64,000 bases of DNA from Demetria terragena DSM 11295 (GTDB lineage: Bacteria > Actinomycetota > Actinomycetes > Actinomycetales > Dermatophilaceae). Both the position numbers and the translations under genes were made by a program. The notes beneath the pieces are model-generated. The model was not told the origin of the DNA. It saw only the letters and a program-made list of their open reading frames with translations, and made no database searches. Where the stretch lies: positions 1,364,001 through 1,428,000 of the forward strand of contig NZ_AQXW01000004.1 of assembly GCF_000376825.1 (NCBI RefSeq). Direction: 5' to 3'. Shown piece after piece: positions 19,028 to 26,758 of the stretch; positions within the stretch are counted from its first letter, which is position 1; each line of letters opens with the position of its first letter.

Positions 19028-19708
19028 TCAACTCTTCGCGCACGCGACACGGTCCGCCTTGTTCAACGCCGAGCCGCATATGGTGACCGCCCACTTGAGT
19101 TCGGCGGTGTAGTCCCGACCACCAGCGGTGTAATCCACCATGACTTCCTCGATCTTTGCCCCCTTAGCGCCGGCCTCTACCGAGTAGATGAAATCCAGGA
19201 TGCCCTTTGCCGGGTCCCCAGTGTTCTTGCACGACCGCCGCACCTTGTACCCCTCCAAGTCAAGGATGTAGTGCCCCCGGTTCGCCGCCGCCCCAGGCTC
19301 AGCCCCAAACTCAGTCCAACCAGCCTTTGGGCGACCGTATGCCGACTGGAAAAGCTCGAACGGCGGCGCCACCTCGGTCTTCGACTTCATGACCACTTCG
19401 GACCGTCCCACCCGTCGAATGGCAGGGATGAACTGCAGCGGCTCAACCGACGCCGAATACCGCACCTTCCGAATGGTGCTGACCACACCCTGCCCCTCGC
19501 CCTTCGTGCACAGTCCGTACCCGAAACTGCGGAAACGCGGCTTGGCAGACGGCCTCAGAGTCAACTCACCATCACCGGCCACAATGGACAGCGGGCCATC
19601 ACGCTCAGAATCTGCTTCCCCGCCGCACCCGGTCCATGCCACGACACTAAACAGCACGCACGCCGAAGCAACACCTACCGAGCGAAGGTGGGTACGAAGG
19701 AATCTCAC
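19028..19708 (-). CDS. Putative lipoprotein of unknown function
   Basis: Protein of 226 aa with an N-terminal signal (basic MRFLRTHLR, hydrophobic core) ending in WTGCGG with Cys28, an imperfect lipobox because Trp sits at -3. The mature part is beta-prone with four further cysteines (GLC, RRSC, TICG, VAC) that could form disulfides. No known domain is recognised. Convergent with fucP, 14 bp apart. Confidence 0.6.
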   Translation of the reverse strand: MRFLRTHLRSVGVASACVLFSVVAWTGCGGEADSERDGPLSIVAGDGELTLRPSAKPRFRSFGYGLCTKGEGQGVVSTIRKVRYSASVEPLQFIPAIRRVGRSEVVMKSKTEVAPPFELFQSAYGRPKAGWTEFGAEPGAAANRGHYILDLEGYKVRRSCKNTGDPAKGILDFIYSVEAGAKGAKIEEVMVDYTAGGRDYTAELKWAVTICGSALNKADRVACAKS

Positions 19709-19874
19709 GGATGGGTCCTACGCATCAACTTGGCACTGTGCGCATGTGCGTCATTCACTTTCCAGCCTCGGCCGCGTTGAACAACATTCCCCGCCTGGTT
19801 GTCGATCTGTGGATCATAGCCAGAGGCTGTCGCCCTGGAGCGCAGTTAGCCAAACGCCAGTCGTGCGGCGGCTG

Positions 19875-21170
19875 CTACCCCCCGAGCACCTGCTCCAGAT
19901 GAGAATTGCCGAACACCCGGTCCGGGTCGAGCCGATCGCGCAGCTCGACAAAATCGTCGAACCGTTCGTAGCGAGCGCGCAGGTCGGCCGCGCGGAGATC
20001 GTGCATCTTGCCCCAGTGCGGGCGCACCTCCGGGCCCATGAGCATCTTCCAGACATCACCAAAATAGGGCTGCTCGGAAAGCCGGTGATACTGGTGAATC
20101 GCGACATAGGCGCTCGGGCGCCCGTACGACGTCGACAACCACCGGTCATCCGCCGCCGTAAACCGCACCTCGACCGGGAAAGTCACTCGCTGATCACCAC
20201 GGTGGAAATAGTCGCGCAACGTCCGCAGCGCGCCAGCCACCTGGTCCCGTGGCATCGACAGTTCACTCTCGCGGAATCGCACGGTCCGCTCAGTAGTCAG
20301 GACGGAGTACGACCGATCGGTGTAGGTGCGCTCGGTCAGCACGCGTGCGGTCAGTTGGTTCACGCGCGGGATCAACGTAGGTGCCCGAGATGTCACTCGG
20401 TTGATTCCTTCGAATGCGGAGTTCGCGAGGATCTTGTCATCGAGCGTCGCTCGCCAGCGCGGCAACGGGTTCGCCTGCTCCGTTGCCTCTAGCCGGACGT
20501 TCGTCTTGGTCTGCACCCGGTCGGTGTGCGGGAAGTAGAAGAACTCAAAGTGGTCCTGGCCCTCGACTATCTCGGGGAGACGCTCAAGGACGGCATCAAG
20601 CCGGTCCGGTGATTCATGGGCACGCAGCAAAAAGGCTGGTACGCATTGCAGTTCGTATTCCGTCACGATGCCGAGCGCACCCAGGCCCACCGCGGCCGCA
20701 GCCACACGATCTGGCTGGTGGGCGTCGTCATAGCGAACGACGGACCCGTCTGCCAGCACCATCTCGATCGCGCGCACGAAGCCTGCGAGACCAGTCAGGG
20801 CATCGCCCGTGCCATGAGTCCCGGTCGCAATCGCCCCCGACACCGTCTGCCCGTCGAAGTCGCCCAGATTGGGCATTGCCAAACCAAGGTCCCAGAGCGC
20901 GGGGTTCATCTCGCGCAGCCGGGTCCCAGCGCGGACGCGAACCCGCTGGGTGTGCACGTCGTGACTCACGATCCCCGTGAGTCGGTGCAATTGAAGCTGG
21001 AGATCAACCGGTTGACCGATAGCGCTGAACGAATGTCCCGCGCCAATCGCCTTGACCTTGCGTCCAGTTCGAGCAGCAAGCGCAACGGCCTCGGCAACCT
21101 CCTCGGTGGTCGCCGGCGCGAGCACGTCGAAGCCGCTGGCGGCCACATTGCCAGCCCAGTTCTGCCACAT
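19875..21170 (-). CDS. FAD-linked sugar-lactone oxidase (D-arabinono-1,4-lactone oxidase family)
   Basis: Protein of 431 aa: N-terminal FAD-binding domain of the vanillyl-alcohol/aldonolactone oxidase superfamily (NWAGNV at the start, KAIGAGHSFSAIG, GLAMPNLGDFDGQTVSGAIATGTHGTG) and C-terminal ALO domain ending with HWGKMHD and RLDPDRVFGNSHLEQVLGG. The HWGK-Y/H motif and the DP-x-x-xF-x-N end are family-diagnostic. The ATG at 21170 is used. A TTG at 21182 with GGGA 6 bases upstream would overlap the preceding stop and is a serious alternative. It is translationally coupled to the upstream racemase-fold gene. Substrate may be an aldonolactone or a sugar alcohol. Confidence 0.85.
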   Translation of the reverse strand: MWQNWAGNVAASGFDVLAPATTEEVAEAVALAARTGRKVKAIGAGHSFSAIGQPVDLQLQLHRLTGIVSHDVHTQRVRVRAGTRLREMNPALWDLGLAMPNLGDFDGQTVSGAIATGTHGTGDALTGLAGFVRAIEMVLADGSVVRYDDAHQPDRVAAAAVGLGALGIVTEYELQCVPAFLLRAHESPDRLDAVLERLPEIVEGQDHFEFFYFPHTDRVQTKTNVRLEATEQANPLPRWRATLDDKILANSAFEGINRVTSRAPTLIPRVNQLTARVLTERTYTDRSYSVLTTERTVRFRESELSMPRDQVAGALRTLRDYFHRGDQRVTFPVEVRFTAADDRWLSTSYGRPSAYVAIHQYHRLSEQPYFGDVWKMLMGPEVRPHWGKMHDLRAADLRARYERFDDFVELRDRLDPDRVFGNSHLEQVLGG

Positions 21171-21174
21171 GCGT

Positions 21175-22320
21175 TCAGCCAAAGTTCTTCCCTTCACCGC
21201 GGTACGTCGGAATCCGGCGTATCTGCTCGCCGTCCACCAACAGCACCTCGTCGAAGCGCTCACACATCTCGCCGGCTTTGGCATGCCGAAACCACACCGG
21301 ATCACCAATCCGCATTCCGCGGGCCGCCGGGCCGCGCAACGGGGTCTGTACCTCACCGAATCCTTCGTGGGTGAACGGCTTCAGACCCGAAGGGAACGCG
21401 ACAGTCGGCGTACGGGATGAGCCTACGGGGCCGCTGGCAATGTAACCACCAAACGCCGCGACCACCACGTCCTCCGCAGGCTTGCGCACCACAGGCGACA
21501 CAAAAAATGCCGCCGGCCGATGCTCGGCCCCGTCGTACCGATCGAACAGCGTAGGAGCGAAAAGCCCTGACCCGGCCGCGAGTTCAGTCACCACCCCGTC
21601 GTCCTGAAACCAGTGAAGACTCCCGGTCCCGCCTGCATTGACGAACTCCAGATCTGCATGGTCCTCGACCGCCCGTCGCACCGCGGCCCGGCGCCGCGTC
21701 AGCTCGCCCCACGATCGCTGCTTCATCCATCGGATATGTGGTCCGGTGTCCGGGACCCCCGCAATCTGCGCGTCATAGAACATCAGGCCCACCAGACGCA
21801 CCTGCGGCTCCTTGGCCGCACTCGCGGCGAGTGCCGCGGCTTGCTCGGGCGTCCTGATACTTGAACGATGCGCGCCGACCTGCAGCCCACCAAGACTGAC
21901 CGCGCAGCAGATGTCGAGGCAGACTCGGACCGGCGCGCCCGTGGCCGCGGCCCGCACCATCTCCAGATGTTCGGGTAGATCCACCATGAAGGTGACCTCA
22001 CGGGCCGCGACGGGATCATTGCTGACGGCCGCGATCGTGGCCGGGTCGATCGTCGGGTACGCCACCAATACGTCGCGAATTCCCTTGCTGACAAGCCACA
22101 GCGCTTCGGGCGCTGAATACGCGAGGACCCCCGCAAAGCCAGGCTGTGCGAGGACCTCCTCGATCAGACCACGCACGCGAATCGACTTGGAGGCCAACCT
22201 GATCGGAACCGGGGACCGCTCGCGCATCGACACCGCGTTGGCACGCATCGCTGCGTTATCGACCACTGCCATCGGGGCGACAACTGGCGGCAGCGACGAC
22301 AAATAGTGAACACTGTTCAT
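21175..22320 (-). CDS. PLP enzyme of alanine-racemase fold (amino acid deaminase/aldolase, D-threonine aldolase-like)
   Basis: Protein of 381 aa of fold-type III PLP enzymes. The predicted PLP lysine is Lys45 in RLASKSIR; later segments include LVAYPTID, VCLDICCAVSLGGLQVGAHRSS, GLMFYDAQIAG, FVNAGGTGSLHW and AAGSGLFAPTLFD, with the C-terminal metal-type GDPVWFRHAKAGEMCERFDEV. This matches D-threonine aldolase/D-serine dehydratase-like proteins rather than true alanine racemase. ATG at 22320 is used; a longer upstream frame is Arg-rich and unlike the family. It overlaps or abuts the lactone oxidase downstream, a pairing also seen in other actinobacteria as far as I recall. Confidence 0.82.
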   Translation of the reverse strand: MNSVHYLSSLPPVVAPMAVVDNAAMRANAVSMRERSPVPIRLASKSIRVRGLIEEVLAQPGFAGVLAYSAPEALWLVSKGIRDVLVAYPTIDPATIAAVSNDPVAAREVTFMVDLPEHLEMVRAAATGAPVRVCLDICCAVSLGGLQVGAHRSSIRTPEQAAALAASAAKEPQVRLVGLMFYDAQIAGVPDTGPHIRWMKQRSWGELTRRRAAVRRAVEDHADLEFVNAGGTGSLHWFQDDGVVTELAAGSGLFAPTLFDRYDGAEHRPAAFFVSPVVRKPAEDVVVAAFGGYIASGPVGSSRTPTVAFPSGLKPFTHEGFGEVQTPLRGPAARGMRIGDPVWFRHAKAGEMCERFDEVLLVDGEQIRRIPTYRGEGKNFG

Positions 22321-22519
22321 TCTTTTAATTCTACGCGTCCGCTGCCGGTCAGCGGGCGGTCTTGCGCGACGAACTAGCCCGCCCACGAAGGTCAGAGCGT
22401 CGCCCGTTCGTCACTCAGCCTTCAGGTTGCAGTCATGCGCTGTGCAGGGAAGCGGTCGCCATCGCCTTCTAGGTTTCGAGGGTCAACTCCCTGACCGACC
22501 TGAAGGACGACGTTTTCCC

Positions 22520-24682
22520 GTGACTGTCGAATCCCGATCACTTCTGCCTCTGCTGCCCCTACCCCATCGTGGCGGCCGCAGCCCCATGACCTGCAAATAC
22601 AAGTGCGATGACGCCTGTAGCAAACCCACCAGGAACACCTCACCCAACGAGTACTTCGGTGATGTCGTCGCTCGGAGCGCAAGCCGCCGTACAGTCCTGA
22701 AGGCTCTTGGTGTGACTGCCGCGTCCGCCGGGGCCTACTCCGTCGCGGGCGCTGCGCCCGCTGCGGCGGCGCCGCCTGCAAGCTCTGGCACCTTTGTCTA
22801 CGAATTCACCGGGACCGCCCCTGTCCCCTTTGAGACCGACAAGGTCACCACGCCCGAGGGATTCACCTGGAAGCCGCTGGTGAAGTGGGGAGACCCAATC
22901 GTCAAGGGCGCGCCCGACTTCGACTTCGACAACCAGACTGCAGCCGCTCAGGAGAAGCAGTTCGGCTACAACTGCGACTACGTCGGTTTGGTCAAGACCG
23001 GCGACAACGCCGGCGTCCTCGCCGTCAACAACGAATACACCAACGACGAGTTGATGTTCCGCGACGAAGAGCTCTCCGACGAGCAGATCAAGATCGTCAT
23101 GGCAGCACACGGCCTGTCGGTAGTCGAGGTCACGCGCGACGGCGCGGAGTGGACCGCCCAGATGGGCGCGGCCCGCAATCGGCGCATTACGGCCAGCACC
23201 CCGTTCCAGATCGTTGGTCCGGTGCGTGGGGATGACCTGGTGAAGACCTCCGCCGACCCCAAGGGCGAGACCGTCCTCGGCACCTTCGCCAATTGCGCGG
23301 GCGGCGCCACTCCCTGGGGCACCATCTTGTCCGGCGAGGAAAACATCAACGGCTATTTCAATGCGAGCGAGGTTCCGGCTGACCAGCAGGAGGCCTACGA
23401 ACGCTACGGATTCGACAGCGAAGGTCGCGGCTGGGAGCGCGTCGACCCGCGGTTCGACACCGCCGAGGAGCCGAACGAACCCAACCGGTTCGGATATGTC
23501 ATCGAACTCAACCCGCTCAACCCCAACTCCACCCCCAAGAAGCTCACCGCGTTGGGTCGCCTCAAGCACGAGGGCGCCAACGTCGTCATCAATGACAGCA
23601 GGCATGCCGTGGCCTACATGGGCGACGACGAGAAGTTCGACTACATGTACAAATTCGTCTCCAAGGGCACCTACCGTGACGGCGACGACGCACACAACGC
23701 CACGCTGCTTCACGAGGGCGATCTGTATGTCGCGAAGTTCAGCGGCGATGGCGCCGAGGACGGCATCGCCGACGGTACGGGCACCTGGATTCCACTTGTG
23801 GAAGGCGGCGAGTCCAAGGTCGAGGGCATGTCGGTCGCACAGGTCCTCGTCCACACTCGGTTGGCCGCCGACACGGTGTCACCGACCAAGATGGACCGGC
23901 CCGAGGACGTTGAGCCCAACCCGGTCAATGGCAAGGTCTATGCCGCACTCACTAACAATTCCGACCGCGTGCCGAGTCAGATTGACGACGCCAATCCCCG
24001 CGCCAGCAACAAGCACGGTCAGGTCCTGGAACTCTCGCCGAACGACGGCGACCACACGGCGACCGACTTCACCTGGAAGCTCGTCCTGATCTGTGGTGAT
24101 CCCAACGATCCAGCGACCTACTTCAATGGTTACGACCGCAGCGAAGTCAGCCCCATCTCGTGCCCGGACAATGTCGCCTTCGATGGCCAAGGAAACCTGT
24201 GGATCTCCACTGACGGCAACGCTCTTGGCAACGCCGACGCGTTTTTCATGATGCCGCTTGCCGGAGAAAACACTGGTCACCTGCAGCAGTTCCACACCGT
24301 GCCCCACGGCGCCGAATCCGCCGGCCCACTCATCGTGGACGACCTCACGGTGTTGTGCTCGGTGCAGCACCCCGGCGAAGTCGACGATGCCTCGCCAAGC
24401 AACCCGCAGTCACTGTTCCCCTACGACGGCACCAAGCAGCCCCGCCCGTCGGTCATCCAGATCTTCCGGGAAGCCACCGCGGACCCGTCCGAGTCTCCTA
24501 CCGGTTCACAGACCGGGTCGCCCACCAGTTCCAGTGGCCACTCCTCCACTGTGTCGGGACCTCCCGTGGAGACAGGCGTGTCCGGCGAAGGCGACAACGC
24601 CGCCTCCGTGGGTTTCGGCGCACTTGCGCTCGGCGGTATCGCAGCGGCGGGAGTGGTGGCCCGAAGGAGGCTTAACTCCTAA
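22520..24682 (+). CDS. phoX: PhoX-family phosphatase with Tat signal and C-terminal membrane anchor
   Basis: Protein of 720 aa of the PhoX/DUF839 family: calcium/iron-dependent alkaline phosphatases exported by Tat. GTG at 22520 has AAGGA upstream and matches the usual SLLPLL-type start. Cys25, Cys29 and Cys33 precede the twin-arginine motif SRRTVLK (55-61). Core motifs include YNCDYVGL, NNEYTN, GTFANCAGGATPWGT, EENINGYF, DPRFD, MGDDEKFDYMYKFVS, KMDRPEDVEPNPVNGKVY, CPDNVAFD and SVQHPGE. After residue ~655 comes a Ser/Thr/Gly-rich stalk, PPVETG, a hydrophobic segment and RRRLNS, which looks like a wall- or membrane-anchoring tail. The next gene is a paralogue. Confidence 0.9.
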   Translation: MTVESRSLLPLLPLPHRGGRSPMTCKYKCDDACSKPTRNTSPNEYFGDVVARSASRRTVLKALGVTAASAGAYSVAGAAPAAAAPPASSGTFVYEFTGTAPVPFETDKVTTPEGFTWKPLVKWGDPIVKGAPDFDFDNQTAAAQEKQFGYNCDYVGLVKTGDNAGVLAVNNEYTNDELMFRDEELSDEQIKIVMAAHGLSVVEVTRDGAEWTAQMGAARNRRITASTPFQIVGPVRGDDLVKTSADPKGETVLGTFANCAGGATPWGTILSGEENINGYFNASEVPADQQEAYERYGFDSEGRGWERVDPRFDTAEEPNEPNRFGYVIELNPLNPNSTPKKLTALGRLKHEGANVVINDSRHAVAYMGDDEKFDYMYKFVSKGTYRDGDDAHNATLLHEGDLYVAKFSGDGAEDGIADGTGTWIPLVEGGESKVEGMSVAQVLVHTRLAADTVSPTKMDRPEDVEPNPVNGKVYAALTNNSDRVPSQIDDANPRASNKHGQVLELSPNDGDHTATDFTWKLVLICGDPNDPATYFNGYDRSEVSPISCPDNVAFDGQGNLWISTDGNALGNADAFFMMPLAGENTGHLQQFHTVPHGAESAGPLIVDDLTVLCSVQHPGEVDDASPSNPQSLFPYDGTKQPRPSVIQIFREATADPSESPTGSQTGSPTSSSGHSSTVSGPPVETGVSGEGDNAASVGFGALALGGIAAAGVVARRRLNS

Positions 24683-24716
24683 GGCCACCGCTGTCATTTC
24701 CCCCTTCGCGAGGCGA

Positions 24717-24736
24717 ATCAGCCTACGGTTGCTGAT
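24717..24736. promoter_or_regulatory. Short inverted repeat in the gap between the two phoX genes
   Basis: ATCAGC (24717-24722) and GCTGAT (24731-24736) form a perfect 6-bp inverted repeat with an 8-nt spacer, followed at once by the A/T-rich TATAGC. It could be an operator or promoter-proximal element for the second phoX, or a weak terminator of the first. No experiment-independent way to choose. Confidence 0.3.
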
Positions 24737-24763
24737 ATAGCAAACCGCTGCGAAGGAGACGAC

Positions 24764-26737
24764 GTGCCTGCCAACGTCAGCCGAATCCGTTCCATGCTCC
24801 CGATCGCGGGCGCCGGTGGCGGCCGTGCGTCGATGACCTGTCGTCACCGGTGCAGCAACCAGTGCGATCAGGCTCCGCCGAACACCTCGAACAACCCCTA
24901 CTTCGGTGACATCGTCGCTGCCGGCGCCTCGAGGAGAACGGTGCTGCTCGGCGGCGGCGCGGCTTTCGCCGTCGCCGGTTCCAGCGTCGCGGCGGCGGAG
25001 CCGGCCGCCGCCGGCGGTGGGCGCCCGTCGAAACGCAGCAAGTACGTCTACGACTTCAGCTCTATTCCAGCCCGGTCGGCGGACTGCGACCAGGTCGACG
25101 TACCGCGCGGATTCCGGTGGGAGCCGCTGTTGCGCTGGGGTGACCCGATTCTGCCCGGCGCTCCCCGGTTCGACTTCGAGCACCAAACCGCCCGAGCCCA
25201 GGAACGGCAGTTTGGCTATAACTGCGATTATGTCGGCCTGGTGCGTACCGGCCGACGCACCGGACTTTTGAGCGTCAATCACGAATACACCAATGAAGAC
25301 CTGATGTTTGGCGTGACCGACTACGCCAAACTGTCCGACGAGCAATTGCGGATCGCCATGGCCGCCCATGGATTGTCTGTCGTGGAGGTTCGCAAGGACG
25401 GAAAGCGTTGGCGTGCCCGACTCGGCTCGCGCCATAACCGCCGCTACACCGCCTCAACCCCGTTCCGACTCGACGGCCCGGCCGCAGGTGATCCGCTGGT
25501 GCGTACCTCCGCCGATCCAAAAGGCCGGACCGCGCTCGGCACGTTCAACAACTGCTCGGGCGGTACAACCCCCTGGGGTACGACGCTGCACGGCGAGGAG
25601 AACATTCACGGCTACTTCAACGTGACCTCCGTGCCCGAGGACCAGCAGCAGGCCTACGAACGCTACGGGTTCAGCGGGACCGGCCGCGGGTGGGAGCGCG
25701 TCGACCCGCGCTTTGACACCGGCCAAGAACCCAACGAGCCCAATCGGCACGGCTGGATCGTCGAAATCGACCCGACCGACCCGCGCTCCACACCTCGCAA
25801 GCACACGGCGATGGGTCGCTTCAAGCATGAGGGCGCCAATGTCATCATCGATGAGGGCGGGCACGCCGTGGCCTATATGGGCGACGACGAGAAGTTCGAG
25901 TACATGTACAAGTTCGTGTCACGCGATAAGTACCGCAAGCGCGACCGACAACACAACCTGACGCTGCTATCGGAGGGCGACCTCTACGTCGCGAAATTCA
26001 CCGGCGATGGGTTCGAGGACGGCGTCTCAGACGGCACCGGCCAGTGGCTCGCCCTGGTCAAAGATGGCGCCTCAATGGTGGCTGACATGACGGTCGCCGA
26101 GGTGCTCGTGAACGTGCGTACGGCAGCTGACCGGCTCGGCGCCACCAAGATGGACCGGCCCGAGGATGTCGACATCAACCCGGTCAATGGCCGGGTCTAT
26201 GGGGCCTTAACCAACAATGACGAGCGGTCGCCCAGCCAAATTGACGAGGCCAACCCGCGGGCACTCAACAAGCACGGCCAGATCATCGAAATTACGCCGC
26301 ACAAGGGCGATCACACGAGCACCCGCTGCACCTGGAAACTCGTACTGATTGCTGGTGACCCCGACGACCCCGCCACCTACTTCAATGGCTATGACAAGTC
26401 AGAGGTGACCTCGATCTCCTGTCCCGACAACGTCGCCTTCGATGGACGGGGTGACTTGTGGATCTCCACCGACGGCAACAAACTCGGCCACAACGATGGC
26501 TTCTTCCTGATGCCATTGAAGGGGCGAGACAAGGGCAAGTTGCAACGCTTCCTCAACGTGCCCACAGGTGCAGAGGCCTGCGGTCCGCTCATCGTTGACG
26601 ACGCCACGGTGTTCTGCGCAGTGCAACACCCTGGCGAGATCGACGGCGCGACTCCGGAGAATCCCGCCTCGCAGTTCCCCTACGAGCGCAACCGCCAGCC
26701 ACGGCCATCGGTCATTCAGGTGTGGAAGGAACGCTAG
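24764..26737 (+). CDS. phoX: PhoX-family phosphatase, Tat-exported, soluble paralogue
   Basis: Protein of 657 aa, paralogous to the preceding phoX product along its whole core (YNCDYVGL, HEYTNEDLMF, GTFNNCSGGTTPWGT, EENIHGYF, DPRFDTGQEPNEPN, MGDDEKFEYMYKFVS, KMDRPEDVDINPVNGRVY, CPDNVAFDGRG, AVQHPGE). GTG at 24764 is preceded by GAAGGAG. The same Cys26/Cys30/Cys34 cluster precedes the Tat motif SRRTVL (56-61). Unlike its neighbour it ends right after the catalytic domain (PSVIQVWKER), without stalk or anchor, so it should be released. The pair probably arose by tandem duplication. Confidence 0.9.
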   Translation: MPANVSRIRSMLPIAGAGGGRASMTCRHRCSNQCDQAPPNTSNNPYFGDIVAAGASRRTVLLGGGAAFAVAGSSVAAAEPAAAGGGRPSKRSKYVYDFSSIPARSADCDQVDVPRGFRWEPLLRWGDPILPGAPRFDFEHQTARAQERQFGYNCDYVGLVRTGRRTGLLSVNHEYTNEDLMFGVTDYAKLSDEQLRIAMAAHGLSVVEVRKDGKRWRARLGSRHNRRYTASTPFRLDGPAAGDPLVRTSADPKGRTALGTFNNCSGGTTPWGTTLHGEENIHGYFNVTSVPEDQQQAYERYGFSGTGRGWERVDPRFDTGQEPNEPNRHGWIVEIDPTDPRSTPRKHTAMGRFKHEGANVIIDEGGHAVAYMGDDEKFEYMYKFVSRDKYRKRDRQHNLTLLSEGDLYVAKFTGDGFEDGVSDGTGQWLALVKDGASMVADMTVAEVLVNVRTAADRLGATKMDRPEDVDINPVNGRVYGALTNNDERSPSQIDEANPRALNKHGQIIEITPHKGDHTSTRCTWKLVLIAGDPDDPATYFNGYDKSEVTSISCPDNVAFDGRGDLWISTDGNKLGHNDGFFLMPLKGRDKGKLQRFLNVPTGAEACGPLIVDDATVFCAVQHPGEIDGATPENPASQFPYERNRQPRPSVIQVWKER

Positions 26738-26758
26738 CCGTCGCGACGACAGGTGTGC

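Noticed and set aside
18698-19780. Open frame of ~360 codons overlapping the fucP end and the lipoprotein gene
   Set aside because: It overlaps two better-supported genes in other frames and its translation is Arg/Pro/His-rich without recognisable domains.
22381-22519. PHO box upstream of the first phoX gene
   Set aside because: GTTCGTCACTC and following bases only loosely resemble the GTTCA-type 11-bp direct repeats of actinobacterial PhoP; the match is too weak to annotate.
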